Source of the DNA: Candidatus Hydrogenedentota bacterium
GTDB lineage: Bacteria; Hydrogenedentota; Hydrogenedentia; Hydrogenedentales; SLHB01
Direction of reading: 5' to 3'
NCBI GenBank assembly: GCA_029552745.1
Contig: JAKPDK010000184.1
Location: 496,001 to 560,000, forward strand
DNA: 64,000 nucleotides
The notes below the pieces were generated by a model that was given only the letters and a program-made list of their open reading frames with translations, was not told where the DNA came from and did not search any database. Shown in pieces: positions 46,097 to 55,984 of the stretch. Both the position numbers and the translations under genes were made by a program. Position 1 is the stretch's first letter, and every line of letters starts with the position of its first letter.

Positions 46097-49000
46097 GAGT
46101 CCAAGTCTCCCTAAGGTTCTGTTCCGACACCATTACCGGGACGATTTCTTGGGTAGTAAGGTAACACAAATACCCGGGAGAAGAGATTTGTTCTCCCAGA
46201 CGGTGCGCAGCAAGGGCATATAATCGGAGCTGCCATTCATGGGCAGGGGTGTGGCGCTGCGATACGCCTGTCTTATAGTCCAATATAGTTCCATCACCCA
46301 GCAAGAGGTCAATTGCTCCACTGATCAGATAATCGTCTATACGTAGCAAGAACGGAACTTCTCTTCTGATCATTTGGTCAGTAGTCAGCCGACTACCCGG
46401 TTCTGTGGAAAGAAACCAAGTGATCTCATGTGTCACAATTTCTGCAGCGTTTTCGGGGAGATGCAACGACGGAAACTCCCGGCGTATGAGAGTCTCCGTA
46501 TGTTGTTGGAGGTCTGTTCGAAAATCCCATGTTTGGAGGACACGATGTAACAATTCGCCATGCAACAAAGGATCGAACGCGTCCATTGGGTGCAAAACTT
46601 CATGTGGGAACTCTATTGAAGTGGTGTACTGTGAATCGGCAATCGCCGCCGCCACCTCGCGCACAGTGAACCGACGCCATCTGCTGACAGGCACCACAAG
46701 AGGGGCGATCCGATGTTGCAGAATCTTCTCATCAGGGAAGGGCTCTTCTTTGTGTTCTTTTTGCACGAGGGGGGCAGGTTTTAAGGTGCGTCGCACGATG
46801 CCTTTCCATGTTCCCTCCTTGCCTAGGACTTCCTCGCCATCTTGTTTTGAAAAAATGTGGAAGGCAATATCGGTGATCTCTTGCCACGAATCCGGTTGAG
46901 GCTCGACGCCCATCCCGAGTAAAAGATAGTCCCTCGCACGCGTCATGGCGACATACAAGATGCGTGCCTCTTCCGCAATGTCTTTTTTTTGGTGCAAAGA
47001 ATCAATCCAGTCGCCAATCTGCGAGGTTAATTTTTCGCCTTCCTCGTCCTCAATCTTTGCGGCAACGCCCCATTGCCGATCCGCAAGAATAGGAATGCTG
47101 TGCCCCTTCGACAAACTGCGGTACAAATTCGGAATGACCACAATCGGAAACTCCAACCCCTTCGCCTTATGAATCGTCATAAAGGTTACCGCGTCCGCGT
47201 TATCGGAAGGGACGGGGGCATCTCCTTCGGCTATGTCCTCACCGCCCACTTGCGACACATACCGTACAAAAGCCGCGAGGCAGTTCCCTCGCACATTTCC
47301 AAATTGTTGGGCTGACATCAGAAGTTTGCGCACATTGGACGCTTTCTGAACTCCAAAAGGTTGCCCCAACAAAATGGCTTCGTAACCGGTCTCTTCGAGT
47401 ACATACTGCAAAAAACTAGGCAAGGGCTGATCCACGTGGTTTCGTAAATTGGCAATCAAATTTCGGGCATAATTCCATTCCTTTTCTTGGGAGAATTCAG
47501 CGGGCACGAGGTTTTCGGCAAACGCCTGAAGCAAAGGCCGATCCACCGATAAGAGCAGGAGCGAGTCGTCTGATAATCCGACCAGGGGACTCCTCAAGAA
47601 TCCCACGAGAGCCAGCTCGTCCCATGGGTCAAGAACGGTTTTCAACAGATTCACAAGGTCGACGATTTCCTGGCGTTCGTAAAACCCCTTGCCCGTCACC
47701 ACACGATAGGGGATTCCCTGATTTTGGAACTCTCGTTCGTAGATATGGAGGTTGGAATAAGCGCGGAAAAGGATGGCAACATCGCCAAAAGTGGCGCGCC
47801 GGGTGCCTTGACTATCGCTCACAAGCACTCCACTATCAGGGTCACACATTTCTTTGAGACGTCCTACGATAAGTGCCGCTTCATTCTTTTGTTGATCCGC
47901 CTTGACCATTCTCTTTTCTTCTTCACTTGTGTTCAGGGGCAAGAGAAACTCGATACGGGCGGCAGCAGTGTCTGTTCGTATCGGATGCATAGGACCAAAA
48001 GGTCTTTCCACAGAAGCCAAGGCATTTGTGGTCGAAAAGAATTCGTTGATGAAGGCGATTATCTCCGGGGCACTTCGGTAATTGTTCTTCAAAGGCAGAA
48101 CCAGTCTGTTCTGATGAGCGAGACGGAAGACCTCCACTTCCGCGCCGCGAAAGCGGTAAATGGATTGTTTCGCGTCGCCTACAACAAAGACGCAAACCTT
48201 CGGATTGGCTTCTTTCAACAAATTGATAATTTCATATTGTTCGGTATCCGTGTCTTGGAACTCGTCTACAAGCAGGTGGCGAATGCCTCTTGCCTCACGT
48301 GCTGCCGTTTCCGGGCTATTCTTGAGCAGTGTTAGCGTTTTCGTGAGTAGATCGTCATAGTCCAGGACGTTTCGCTTTCGCTTCGTGTCCTGGTAATTTT
48401 TCAAGGCGGACTGAAACACACGGACAAATGCCGCGGTAACCGCCGCTATCGAATTGATATCCGCCTCTTTTTCGTCGGCGATACGAAGCATAGCCATAAA
48501 CTCTTTTATCTTCTTTTTCAGGAGGTCAGAGGCTTTATCATAGACTGCCCTGGACTCCCAAAAACGAGGCGAACCTTTCAACAGTGAGAAAGTGTCAATC
48601 TGCTCTATATGTTGAACAATTTCTTCCGGGCTCTTGGCTTCCGCGATACCATCGAGTGCTGCTCCTATGTACTCCAGATTCTTTGTCATGCCTTCGTCGG
48701 GATACTTCTCCTTTGGTGCTTGCTGGAGAAAACCTTTCAGTCTGTTTCGGATCGCATAAAGTTCTGGAGAGTTTCTAAAGGCATCGAGCACCGCACCGCG
48801 CAGTTCGTTTTTCACCTGTGCCCAATGACTCCGAATATCATCCGCCTGCGTCGCATCGGGAAGGGTTTCGAATGCGGCGACAAACGTCCGGTTGCCCATT
48901 CCGCCGGAAATAACTTCCACGATCTGGCTGGTGTTGAAATAGGAAGCGAGGAGCGACGCAGCGTCGTCGCCCTGTCGGAGCAATTCATCAACGGTTTGTT

Positions 49001-49418
49001 GAGCGATTTCTTCACGTAATAGCAGGCTCTCGGGATCGGTCAGCAATTGAAATTCGGGGTCTAGTCCTGCGTAAACGGCATGGGTCCGGAGCAGTGCGGC
49101 GCAGAAGCTGTGAAACGTTCCTATCCTCGCCGTAACGATACGTTCGGCGATTTCTCGCCAGAATCCCTGTGCCTTGTCTTCACCGCGTTTTCCGGCGGCA
49201 AGCGCTTTTTGCCGCAGTCGTTCACGCATTTCGCCGGCTGCCGCATCCGTAAAGGTGACAGCGACGATCTCATCCAGGTCCGCGATGCCGCGCTCAAGCA
49301 GACGAAGAATACGTTCTGTGAGCACGGTGGTCTTCCCGGATCCAGCGGCTGCATCGACACAAATGTCGGCGTCGATAGTCTCGATGGCACGCCGTTGATC
49401 ATCGTCCCAGGTTATCAT
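46074..49418 (-). CDS. addA: AddA-type helicase/nuclease
   Basis: 1114 aa. UvrD-like helicase motifs: Walker A DAAAGSGKTTVLTERIL, AVTFTDAAAGEMRERL, HSFCAALLR, Walker B LLVDEFQDTDTEQY, GDAKQSIYRFRGA, and TIHKAKGLEFPIVV. The C-terminal PD-(D/E)XK nuclease reads ISGAIDLLLGDGTILDYKTG. With AddB it resects double-strand ends for RecA loading. I chose ATG 49418, which overlaps the addB stop (ATGA), over an upstream in-frame start at 49466 inside addB. Confidence 0.93.
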   Translation of the reverse strand: MITWDDDQRRAIETIDADICVDAAAGSGKTTVLTERILRLLERGIADLDEIVAVTFTDAAAGEMRERLRQKALAAGKRGEDKAQGFWREIAERIVTARIGTFHSFCAALLRTHAVYAGLDPEFQLLTDPESLLLREEIAQQTVDELLRQGDDAASLLASYFNTSQIVEVISGGMGNRTFVAAFETLPDATQADDIRSHWAQVKNELRGAVLDAFRNSPELYAIRNRLKGFLQQAPKEKYPDEGMTKNLEYIGAALDGIAEAKSPEEIVQHIEQIDTFSLLKGSPRFWESRAVYDKASDLLKKKIKEFMAMLRIADEKEADINSIAAVTAAFVRVFQSALKNYQDTKRKRNVLDYDDLLTKTLTLLKNSPETAAREARGIRHLLVDEFQDTDTEQYEIINLLKEANPKVCVFVVGDAKQSIYRFRGAEVEVFRLAHQNRLVLPLKNNYRSAPEIIAFINEFFSTTNALASVERPFGPMHPIRTDTAAARIEFLLPLNTSEEEKRMVKADQQKNEAALIVGRLKEMCDPDSGVLVSDSQGTRRATFGDVAILFRAYSNLHIYEREFQNQGIPYRVVTGKGFYERQEIVDLVNLLKTVLDPWDELALVGFLRSPLVGLSDDSLLLLSVDRPLLQAFAENLVPAEFSQEKEWNYARNLIANLRNHVDQPLPSFLQYVLEETGYEAILLGQPFGVQKASNVRKLLMSAQQFGNVRGNCLAAFVRYVSQVGGEDIAEGDAPVPSDNADAVTFMTIHKAKGLEFPIVVIPNLYRSLSKGHSIPILADRQWGVAAKIEDEEGEKLTSQIGDWIDSLHQKKDIAEEARILYVAMTRARDYLLLGMGVEPQPDSWQEITDIAFHIFSKQDGEEVLGKEGTWKGIVRRTLKPAPLVQKEHKEEPFPDEKILQHRIAPLVVPVSRWRRFTVREVAAAIADSQYTTSIEFPHEVLHPMDAFDPLLHGELLHRVLQTWDFRTDLQQHTETLIRREFPSLHLPENAAEIVTHEITWFLSTEPGSRLTTDQMIRREVPFLLRIDDYLISGAIDLLLGDGTILDYKTGVSQRHTPAHEWQLRLYALAAHRLGEQISSPGYLCYLTTQEIVPVMVSEQNLRETWTLALEAIH

Positions 49419-52400
49419 GAAACGCCTTGTGCCTTTCGTTCGATTCGCATTTCTTCGTAGCGACAAACCGATCGATTATTACAGTAACGGCACGCATCTT
49501 TGAGCGGCGTCGGTGGAAAACGGCCATCCTGAATGGAACGGATGGCGCGTGCAATCGAATCCCGCGCGCTGTCTAAACACTGATCCCAGGTTTCCTGATC
49601 GTCTCTATTCATCACTTTTTTGAAGGGTTTTCGGTTGAGCGCGATGTAGCGGGCTTCCACACAGGTTTCTCCAGGAAAACACACGGTTTCGGCTGCCTGC
49701 ACATATATCGGCAGTTGGATAGATTTGCCTTCCTGGATGCTCTTGAAAGAAGGAGCCGAGGTTGTTTTATAGTCGACGACTCGGAAATTGCCGCTATGCC
49801 AATCGATTCGATCGATTCTGCCTCGAAACTTTATGTTGCCTTGCTCGGTCTCTAAGACAAACGGCTTAGGATGTCCTGCTGTGTCTCCAATTTCGTTTGT
49901 CTCGTATCCGAAGAACACCTCAAAATAACGGGGTTCCCAAAGGGCTTCTTCGGCAGAGTAATTCTTCACATATTTTTCCAGGAGGCGCAGGACACCAAGG
50001 TATTCGGCAAATAGCCTGCCGTGAAGGTTTTCTGGGGTCAGCTGTTTTCGCCGTTCGAAGATTTCTTTTGCCCGTTCAAAAAGCTCTTTTTTTGCTTCGG
50101 GGATTTTGCCGAGAGGTACTCCGGCGTGTTTATTGTGAAACCAAGCAAGGACATCGTGGAGGATCAATCCTCGTTCCGCGGTTTCCCACTTCTTGGTAAA
50201 CTCTTCGATGGGTTTCACATGAAGGATGTGCTCTATAAAGTAGGCAAAGGGGCACGTGATGAACCGCTCGATTTGGCTGACGCTATAGATCCGCTCTTCC
50301 AGGAACTGTTCCTTCAAGACTCGCTTGGCGGCTTCGGTTTTCAAAACGCCGTCGTACTCATCAAAAGGCGCTGCACTGTACCGCCGATATTCCAATGCCG
50401 CACCCCGAAACGACGTTTCCAGTTCGCTGCCGAAAGCCGTCTGGAACGGGGCTTTCCGGAACACAGCAGCCGCTCGAAGATCGCGAAGCGAAAAGATGTT
50501 CTCCGGGTTTGGGACGATGACCGTTTGCCCTACTTGGGTTTGTTCGATCGGGTTTCGTTCGAAAAGCCGCAACAACTCGACGAGGAAGGGACTCCTTCTC
50601 ATTTCCCTTCCATCAGGCGCCATCAGCCGCCACGTAATGTGTAAGTGTTCTGTCGCAGCGCGTAAGGCATGCTGGAAAACGATACGTTGGCTATCCACGT
50701 TTTCGCGTGCGGTTTCAATCGGCAAACCGTTTTGTCGCAGGTCCTCGATATCTTCATTGCCGTAAATCGCGTTGGGGGCACGGGGTGTAGGTAATAAACC
50801 TTCGTTGACACCGCAGAGAAATACCCAACGGAATGCCAAGTTTCGCATTTTGTCCAAGGTGGTGATGCGAACCCCTTGTTGTTCCATTGGAGCAGGCACC
50901 GTGTCGAGGTGAAATAAATAACGCAAAAGTTCAAAAAATCTCTCCCGAGAGACCGCCTGCGGAGGACTACTCGCCGTTAGTGACCCGAAATGCAAGCGAC
51001 CGAGCGCCTCATCGATCCGTTTCATGGCAATCTGTTCTACTGTGGGATTTGTACCTTGAATTGTGCGGAAACGATTTTGAAACTGCGTTACTTTGATAAA
51101 GCATGCTAGGGCGTTGGCAAACTCGGGGATAGACGCTTCTTGTGGCAGTAGGCTCGTGAATTCCTGGATTCTGTGGATTCGTCTTCGTAATGCCTCAAGC
51201 AAACGACGCAGCTCGGGTATGCGGCTCAGCGGAGCAGGCAAAACAAACTTTTCTTCATTGGGGCTTGGGTTAAGGAGACGTGTCAGCGCCGTCTCCCATT
51301 CCTTCAGTCCGGATGTGACGCCCATGACGCGACCTAGCGATGGGACGAGGTGCATCGCGCGTTCCTCAACATCGTTGCTAGGAGGAAACCAAGGCGAGGC
51401 GAAAAGATCCGCGGCGAGGACCACTGGCCAGTCATTGATCAAGGCGTCGCCTACACCGAGAAGGAAGGCGCCAACGCCCGTTTCTGCAACACACAGGGGG
51501 CGGTCAAGTACGACGGGTATCCCTACCCCTTCAAACACGGATACAACGAGGTCGCACACGGAGGAAAGATCGGTGTAAGCAATGCAGATTTCTTCTTCGG
51601 CTGCTTGTCCTGATACCAAAAGTCGTTTGGTTTCTCGCGCTACAAACTCCGCCTCATCAAGGACAAAACTGCAACCGGTCACGGTGATGTTTGGACGCAA
51701 CCCTGTCAGTTCGGGCGGATCCCCATTCAGGATAAGACGCTGAGCGGCAAGTTGGGAAAAACTCGAAGCAGCTGGCGAGGCCAAAAATTCGCCCACCGCA
51801 TTACACTTGTGGCGCAAGTACTCGAACGTCTTCGCTTGAAGACGGTATATATCCCGCTTTTCAGGATCTGGGTCATAATTCAACCCGATTATTATTTTTG
51901 ATGCATGCGGGGCAATTTTCTCGATAAAACGGAGCTCCGAGAGCGTGAAATCATCGAATCCATCAAAAAGAAGGACCTCCGTGGACTGCAGCAGGCGCGG
52001 TGTTTCCCGTTCGCACACTTCTGCCGCTGCCCATAAGGTCCCGATTCGGTCGTAGAGCCCTTGTTCTTGGAGCAAACGTTGGTACGCGGCATACACCTCT
52101 GCCACGAGCGCATCCCTGGAAGAAAAAGGACTTCGGTTTTTTATTGCGGCGGCGAATTGTTCGGGGTCCACTGCGGCTTGTTTTAAGGCTTCAATGATCC
52201 GCTGAAGGTGTGAGGCAACTCCGGGTAACCGAAGCGCCTCGCGCCACATGGGCTCGGGCACGGAACTTTCCACCGTTTCCAGTGCTGTTTGAAGCAGCAG
52301 GAATCGGTCAACATCCGTAGCTTGGTACACACATCCCTGCTGTTCCAGCAGTTTGATGGCGAACCGATGAAAGGAAAGGACATGGTCGCTCCAAATCCCG

Positions 52401-52570
52401 CCGGAAGGAGCGTGTCGCGCGATGTGCTCTGCCCTCCACAGGGCATATTGCTCCGTAGGCAAAACAAGAAAGGCACGTCTTGTCCCCGCGCTCAAAAAGT
52501 GTTCATCTAACAGGCGGGCACGCTCCTGCGTCGAGGTTCCGCAAAGTACAATTACGGAACCAGCCGCCAT
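49415..52570 (-). CDS. addB: AddB-type nuclease subunit with Fe-S cluster
   Basis: 1051 aa. Helicase-like N-terminus without an intact Walker A (VIVLCGTSTQERARLLDE stands where GxxGxGKT is expected). TTLDKMRNLAFRWVFLCGVN is a motif V-like element. The C-terminal nuclease has FRGRIDRIDWHSGNFRVVDYKT, framed by cysteines typical of the AddB 4Fe-4S cluster: one in RFITCPFAYF and three in CRYCNNRSVC. The ATG overlaps the XPB stop (TGATG) and has GGAGG with a 7-nt spacer. Second gene of the repair set. Confidence 0.9.
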   Translation of the reverse strand: MAAGSVIVLCGTSTQERARLLDEHFLSAGTRRAFLVLPTEQYALWRAEHIARHAPSGGIWSDHVLSFHRFAIKLLEQQGCVYQATDVDRFLLLQTALETVESSVPEPMWREALRLPGVASHLQRIIEALKQAAVDPEQFAAAIKNRSPFSSRDALVAEVYAAYQRLLQEQGLYDRIGTLWAAAEVCERETPRLLQSTEVLLFDGFDDFTLSELRFIEKIAPHASKIIIGLNYDPDPEKRDIYRLQAKTFEYLRHKCNAVGEFLASPAASSFSQLAAQRLILNGDPPELTGLRPNITVTGCSFVLDEAEFVARETKRLLVSGQAAEEEICIAYTDLSSVCDLVVSVFEGVGIPVVLDRPLCVAETGVGAFLLGVGDALINDWPVVLAADLFASPWFPPSNDVEERAMHLVPSLGRVMGVTSGLKEWETALTRLLNPSPNEEKFVLPAPLSRIPELRRLLEALRRRIHRIQEFTSLLPQEASIPEFANALACFIKVTQFQNRFRTIQGTNPTVEQIAMKRIDEALGRLHFGSLTASSPPQAVSRERFFELLRYLFHLDTVPAPMEQQGVRITTLDKMRNLAFRWVFLCGVNEGLLPTPRAPNAIYGNEDIEDLRQNGLPIETARENVDSQRIVFQHALRAATEHLHITWRLMAPDGREMRRSPFLVELLRLFERNPIEQTQVGQTVIVPNPENIFSLRDLRAAAVFRKAPFQTAFGSELETSFRGAALEYRRYSAAPFDEYDGVLKTEAAKRVLKEQFLEERIYSVSQIERFITCPFAYFIEHILHVKPIEEFTKKWETAERGLILHDVLAWFHNKHAGVPLGKIPEAKKELFERAKEIFERRKQLTPENLHGRLFAEYLGVLRLLEKYVKNYSAEEALWEPRYFEVFFGYETNEIGDTAGHPKPFVLETEQGNIKFRGRIDRIDWHSGNFRVVDYKTTSAPSFKSIQEGKSIQLPIYVQAAETVCFPGETCVEARYIALNRKPFKKVMNRDDQETWDQCLDSARDSIARAIRSIQDGRFPPTPLKDACRYCNNRSVCRYEEMRIERKAQGVS

Positions 52571-54297
52571 CACGCATCCTCCATGTTGACGATTTCGTAG
52601 CGGTACCCCTGTTCGGTTAAAAACAACTGTCGTTTCATACTGTAGTCCTGGTCGCACGTGTCACGCGATACCAACGAATAGAACCGAGCAAATGTCCCAT
52701 CACTCTTGGGTCGCAAAATCCTGCCCAAGCGTTGTGCCTCCTCTTGGCGGGAACCGAATGTACCCGAAACTTGAATCGCTACGTTTGCGTCGGGAAGGTC
52801 AATGGCAAAATTCGCGACTTTGGACACGATTAAGAGTTTTATTTTGCCTTTGCGGAAGGCGGCGTACAGTTCCTCCCGTTTGGTGTTACTGGTCTGACCC
52901 GTGATCAGGGGCGCCTTGAACCGTTTTGCGAGTTTCTTCAGCTGGTCTAAATACTGACCGATTACCAAAACGTTATCCTCGCTATGACGTTTGATAAGCA
53001 TGTCGCAAGCCGAATCCTTAACGGGATTGGTGGATGCAATTCGAAACTTTCCCCGTTTATCGGCGATGGCGTAAAGATACCGTTCTTCTTCCGAGAGGGG
53101 CACCCGTATCTCCGTACAGATGGCTTGGGCAATCCATCCTTGTTGCTCAAGGACCTTCCACGGCACATCGTATTTCTTCGGACCGATGAGGCTGAACACG
53201 TCTTCTTCCCGTCCGTCTTCGCGCACGAGCGTTGCCGTCAAGCCCAAGCGGCGGCGTGCCTGCAAAGCGGCCGTAGCGCGAAACACGGGCGCCGGCAGCA
53301 GATGTACCTCGTCATAAATGATCAAGCCCCAATTCCCTTCGTCGAACAGCCGAAAATGAATGAAAGGCCCGTCTTTTGTTTTGCGGTAGGTCAGCACTTG
53401 GTAGGTCGCCATGGTCACGGGACGAATCTGCTTCAAATCGCCGCTGTATTCTCCGATTTCTTCTTCCGAGAGCGTCGTTTTGTCCAACAGTTCCGTTTTC
53501 CACTGACGCAGCGCCACGGTATTCGTGGTCAGAATCAAGGTTTGGGTTTGAAGACGTTCCATGACACCAATGCCGACCACGGTTTTTCCTGCCCCGCAAG
53601 GCAACACAACTACCCCGCTTCCCCCGTAGTTGGAACCCCGCAGATAAAAGGCTTCCACGGCTTCCATCTGATACTTGCGGAGAGAAAACGGCAGCCCTGC
53701 CAACGTCGTCTCGCGAAGACGGAAGGTCAACGGGGCGCCATCGACATATCCCGCAAGATCTTCTACGGGAAAACCGATTTTTATCAGGGCGCTTTTGATA
53801 TTGCCTCGTTCGGCAGATTTGATAAAGATGTGGCGGTCGTCGGGCGCACCTTCCAGGAGGGGCTGCAATGATTTTTGATTCAGCAACTGGGTGATCAACA
53901 GCGTATCTTCAGAGAACAAGACGAGCCGTCCCGTCTCGTCTTTGTACAGTTTTAAGCGACCATACCGAGCGACCGTTTCGCGGATGTCTATGAGGACATT
54001 CTGGGGGATGTCGTATTTGCTATATCGTGCTAATTCGGTGATGATCTGTTCCGCTGTCATGCCGGCTGACGCGGCGTTCCACAAGGAAAGCGGCGTAATG
54101 CGATAGGTATGAATGTGTTCGGGGGATTTAACCAGCTCGGCAAAGGCAGCCAGGCTGTCTCGCGCTTCTTCAAATAGCGGTCCGTCGGTCTCGAGCAAGA
54201 CCGATCGGTCAGACTGAACAATCACGGGTTTATCTGTGTCGTTTTTCATATCGGCGGAGTGTATCAAAAACTGGGGTTTTTCTGGAAATAATTCCAC
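52570..54297 (-). CDS. XPB/Rad25-type DNA helicase
   Basis: 575 aa. N-terminal XPB-like domain (TYRITPLSLWNAASAGMTAEQI), then SF2 helicase motifs: FSLRKYQMEAVEAF, Walker A VLPCGAGKTVVGIG, DEVH box LIIYDEVHLLP, LGLTATLVREDG (with the RED triplet of XPB) and C-terminal QRLGRILRPKSDG. Bacterial XPB proteins are 3'-5' helicases; archaeal ones pair with the nuclease Bax1, which is not seen here. The start is probably GTG 54297 with AAGGGGAAGG upstream; ATG 54249 is an alternative. Directly followed by addB with overlapping codons. Confidence 0.92.
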   Translation of the reverse strand: MELFPEKPQFLIHSADMKNDTDKPVIVQSDRSVLLETDGPLFEEARDSLAAFAELVKSPEHIHTYRITPLSLWNAASAGMTAEQIITELARYSKYDIPQNVLIDIRETVARYGRLKLYKDETGRLVLFSEDTLLITQLLNQKSLQPLLEGAPDDRHIFIKSAERGNIKSALIKIGFPVEDLAGYVDGAPLTFRLRETTLAGLPFSLRKYQMEAVEAFYLRGSNYGGSGVVVLPCGAGKTVVGIGVMERLQTQTLILTTNTVALRQWKTELLDKTTLSEEEIGEYSGDLKQIRPVTMATYQVLTYRKTKDGPFIHFRLFDEGNWGLIIYDEVHLLPAPVFRATAALQARRRLGLTATLVREDGREEDVFSLIGPKKYDVPWKVLEQQGWIAQAICTEIRVPLSEEERYLYAIADKRGKFRIASTNPVKDSACDMLIKRHSEDNVLVIGQYLDQLKKLAKRFKAPLITGQTSNTKREELYAAFRKGKIKLLIVSKVANFAIDLPDANVAIQVSGTFGSRQEEAQRLGRILRPKSDGTFARFYSLVSRDTCDQDYSMKRQLFLTEQGYRYEIVNMEDA

Positions 54298-54309
54298 AAA
54301 ACCTTCCCC

Positions 54310-55662
54310 TTACGGGGTATGACGGGGTGGGGGTTCCGTAACGATGGCGAAGATTCTCGCCTTATTCAAACGCACCCGTAAGCGGGCTTCCCAGAGCTGA
54401 AAATCCGAGGAGCCCCGACCATCCCATGTCAAACGGAAAGCTGCGGCGTCTATTGCGGCAATCCGACACGGTGGGCTGTCCACGGCGGGCGCCCCGGCGC
54501 CGTCCAGGAGCTCCACTTCCGCCCAACCTTCACGGGCATCGATATTGAGCGCAATATCCGTTGTCGGCAATGAAAACCGTTTCGTGGTAAAAACGGCATC
54601 CTGTTCGGGTTCTATAGGAACAACACCGAACAGTCGGTGTTGCTCGAAACGATACAGTACCAACCCTGCATTCTTGTCCCAAGCCGGGAAATAAAAAAAC
54701 TGACGCCATAAGAAAGGATCGGCGTAGGTCCAAAACGGGAAATTCGTCTGTCGGAAGGGACGGTTCCAGGAACGAGCATCCGGACTTAGAAGCAGTTCTG
54801 TTTGTATACGTTGGCTATGCTTTTTCGGCAATTTGGGGTCGGCATAGTATTTCATCAGAAGCCCCACATATTGATCTTTGTAGCGGAACACCTTAAAGAG
54901 ATAAAACTCCGTTTCCGGCGGGTCTTCGGAATCGGGGCGGAGCAGAGGTTCTTGGGCAGACCATGACGTCAGATCAGAAGACGTGCGCAGACTGATAATG
55001 CGTCTTTTTTGGGGGAGGTTGTCCTCATAGGGTTTTTTCGGCCAATCCTCTAGCATGGTTTGATAGAGAAGGTAGGTCCCGTCCTTTTCCAAAACGGTGA
55101 ACGCATCGTTCGGTTCGGTGAACAAGGCGTGTTCGGGCGGCGTTGTCCAGTCTTTACCGTTAAGGGAAGTGGAACGCAGAAGGCCCGCGTCGCCCTTTTC
55201 GGGTTGGTCCCAATACAACATCTCGAAATGATCCTTCACCCAAAGGATTTGAAAGACATTGAACCCGCCCCAGGTGGATTTCTTTGGAGATCTCCGCATT
55301 ACCACGTTGTTCGGTCCACCCCAAGATGGCTCTCCTATCCCGATTGATGGCAGGAACCATCTCCCATCTTTCCAAACCCCCAAACACAAGGTCCTTTGGT
55401 CTTGATAATTCTTTTCGTCAGCATTGACACGTTGATACCAGATGAGCACACCATTTGGGGCAGCGAACGTGCTCACGGGCGCGTACCAGAGCTTCGGTTT
55501 GTTGGGATCAGGAGGGATCAACGGCAGAGTGCGCTCGGGTGCTTGCGGGGCTATCGCGGCGTTGGTCGCATATTCCATCGTGCCCGGGTTCACAAAAGGC
55601 AAGACCACGTCAGTTTCAAAATATGCACTACTATATAGGAAAAGAATGCTCGCAACGACCAT
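54310..55662 (-). CDS. GH43/GH32-like five-bladed propeller protein, probably exported
   Basis: 450 aa. Short hydrophobic N-terminus (MVVASILFLYSSAYF) that could be a signal. The middle has blade-like repeats (FQILWVKDHFEMLYWDQP, AFTVLEKDGTYLLYQT, FRYKDQYVGLLMKYY) as in GH43/32/68/130 propellers, and the end a beta-sandwich (AEVELLDGAGAPAV). I could not place the three catalytic acids with certainty. I chose ATG 55662 with GGGGA upstream; the open frame above it runs into an R1 repeat and is not real coding. First gene of the seven-gene minus-strand run. Confidence 0.75.
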   Translation of the reverse strand: MVVASILFLYSSAYFETDVVLPFVNPGTMEYATNAAIAPQAPERTLPLIPPDPNKPKLWYAPVSTFAAPNGVLIWYQRVNADEKNYQDQRTLCLGVWKDGRWFLPSIGIGEPSWGGPNNVVMRRSPKKSTWGGFNVFQILWVKDHFEMLYWDQPEKGDAGLLRSTSLNGKDWTTPPEHALFTEPNDAFTVLEKDGTYLLYQTMLEDWPKKPYEDNLPQKRRIISLRTSSDLTSWSAQEPLLRPDSEDPPETEFYLFKVFRYKDQYVGLLMKYYADPKLPKKHSQRIQTELLLSPDARSWNRPFRQTNFPFWTYADPFLWRQFFYFPAWDKNAGLVLYRFEQHRLFGVVPIEPEQDAVFTTKRFSLPTTDIALNIDAREGWAEVELLDGAGAPAVDSPPCRIAAIDAAAFRLTWDGRGSSDFQLWEARLRVRLNKARIFAIVTEPPPRHTP

Positions 55663-55779
55663 TATCGTTTCCCCGCAGTTCCCTGTATGGTACGCCATGT
55701 TGGCGCAAAACACAAACCCATTTTCGGTAGAACCAACCATCCAAAGTGGCGCAGGCATTCTTGCCCCTGCCCCCCGGTT

Positions 55780-55823
55780 GTCATTGCGAGGAGTTCCGCC
55801 AGGCACGACGCGGCAATCCCCTT
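55780..55823. repeat. Family R1 half element (B arm)
   Basis: GTCATTGCGAGGAGTTCCGC then CAGGCACGACGCGGCAATCC. A degenerate R3 hairpin (GGCGCAGGCATTCTTGCC) precedes it at 55747-55770. These fill the gap between the divergent GH43-like and DUF6785-like genes (55663-55984). Confidence 0.75.
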
Positions 55824-55867
55824 AACCCGCCGGAAACGACATGGAGATAATCCTAATCAAGGACGCG

Positions 55868-55896
55868 GTAGGGCGAGTCGGTGACTCGCCCCTATC
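55868..55896. repeat. Family R2 short hairpin
   Basis: TAGGGCGAGTC-ggt-GACTCGCCCCTA: arms GGGCGAGTC/GACTCGCCC pair perfectly but differ in sequence from other R2 copies. Confidence 0.75.
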
Positions 55897-55984
55897 GGAG
55901 GACCGGGACGATCGTGTCCGTGACGCCGCACCACGTCACTTTGCTATAGTATGGTCTCAACCAACTCAAGAAATGGGGAAATGT

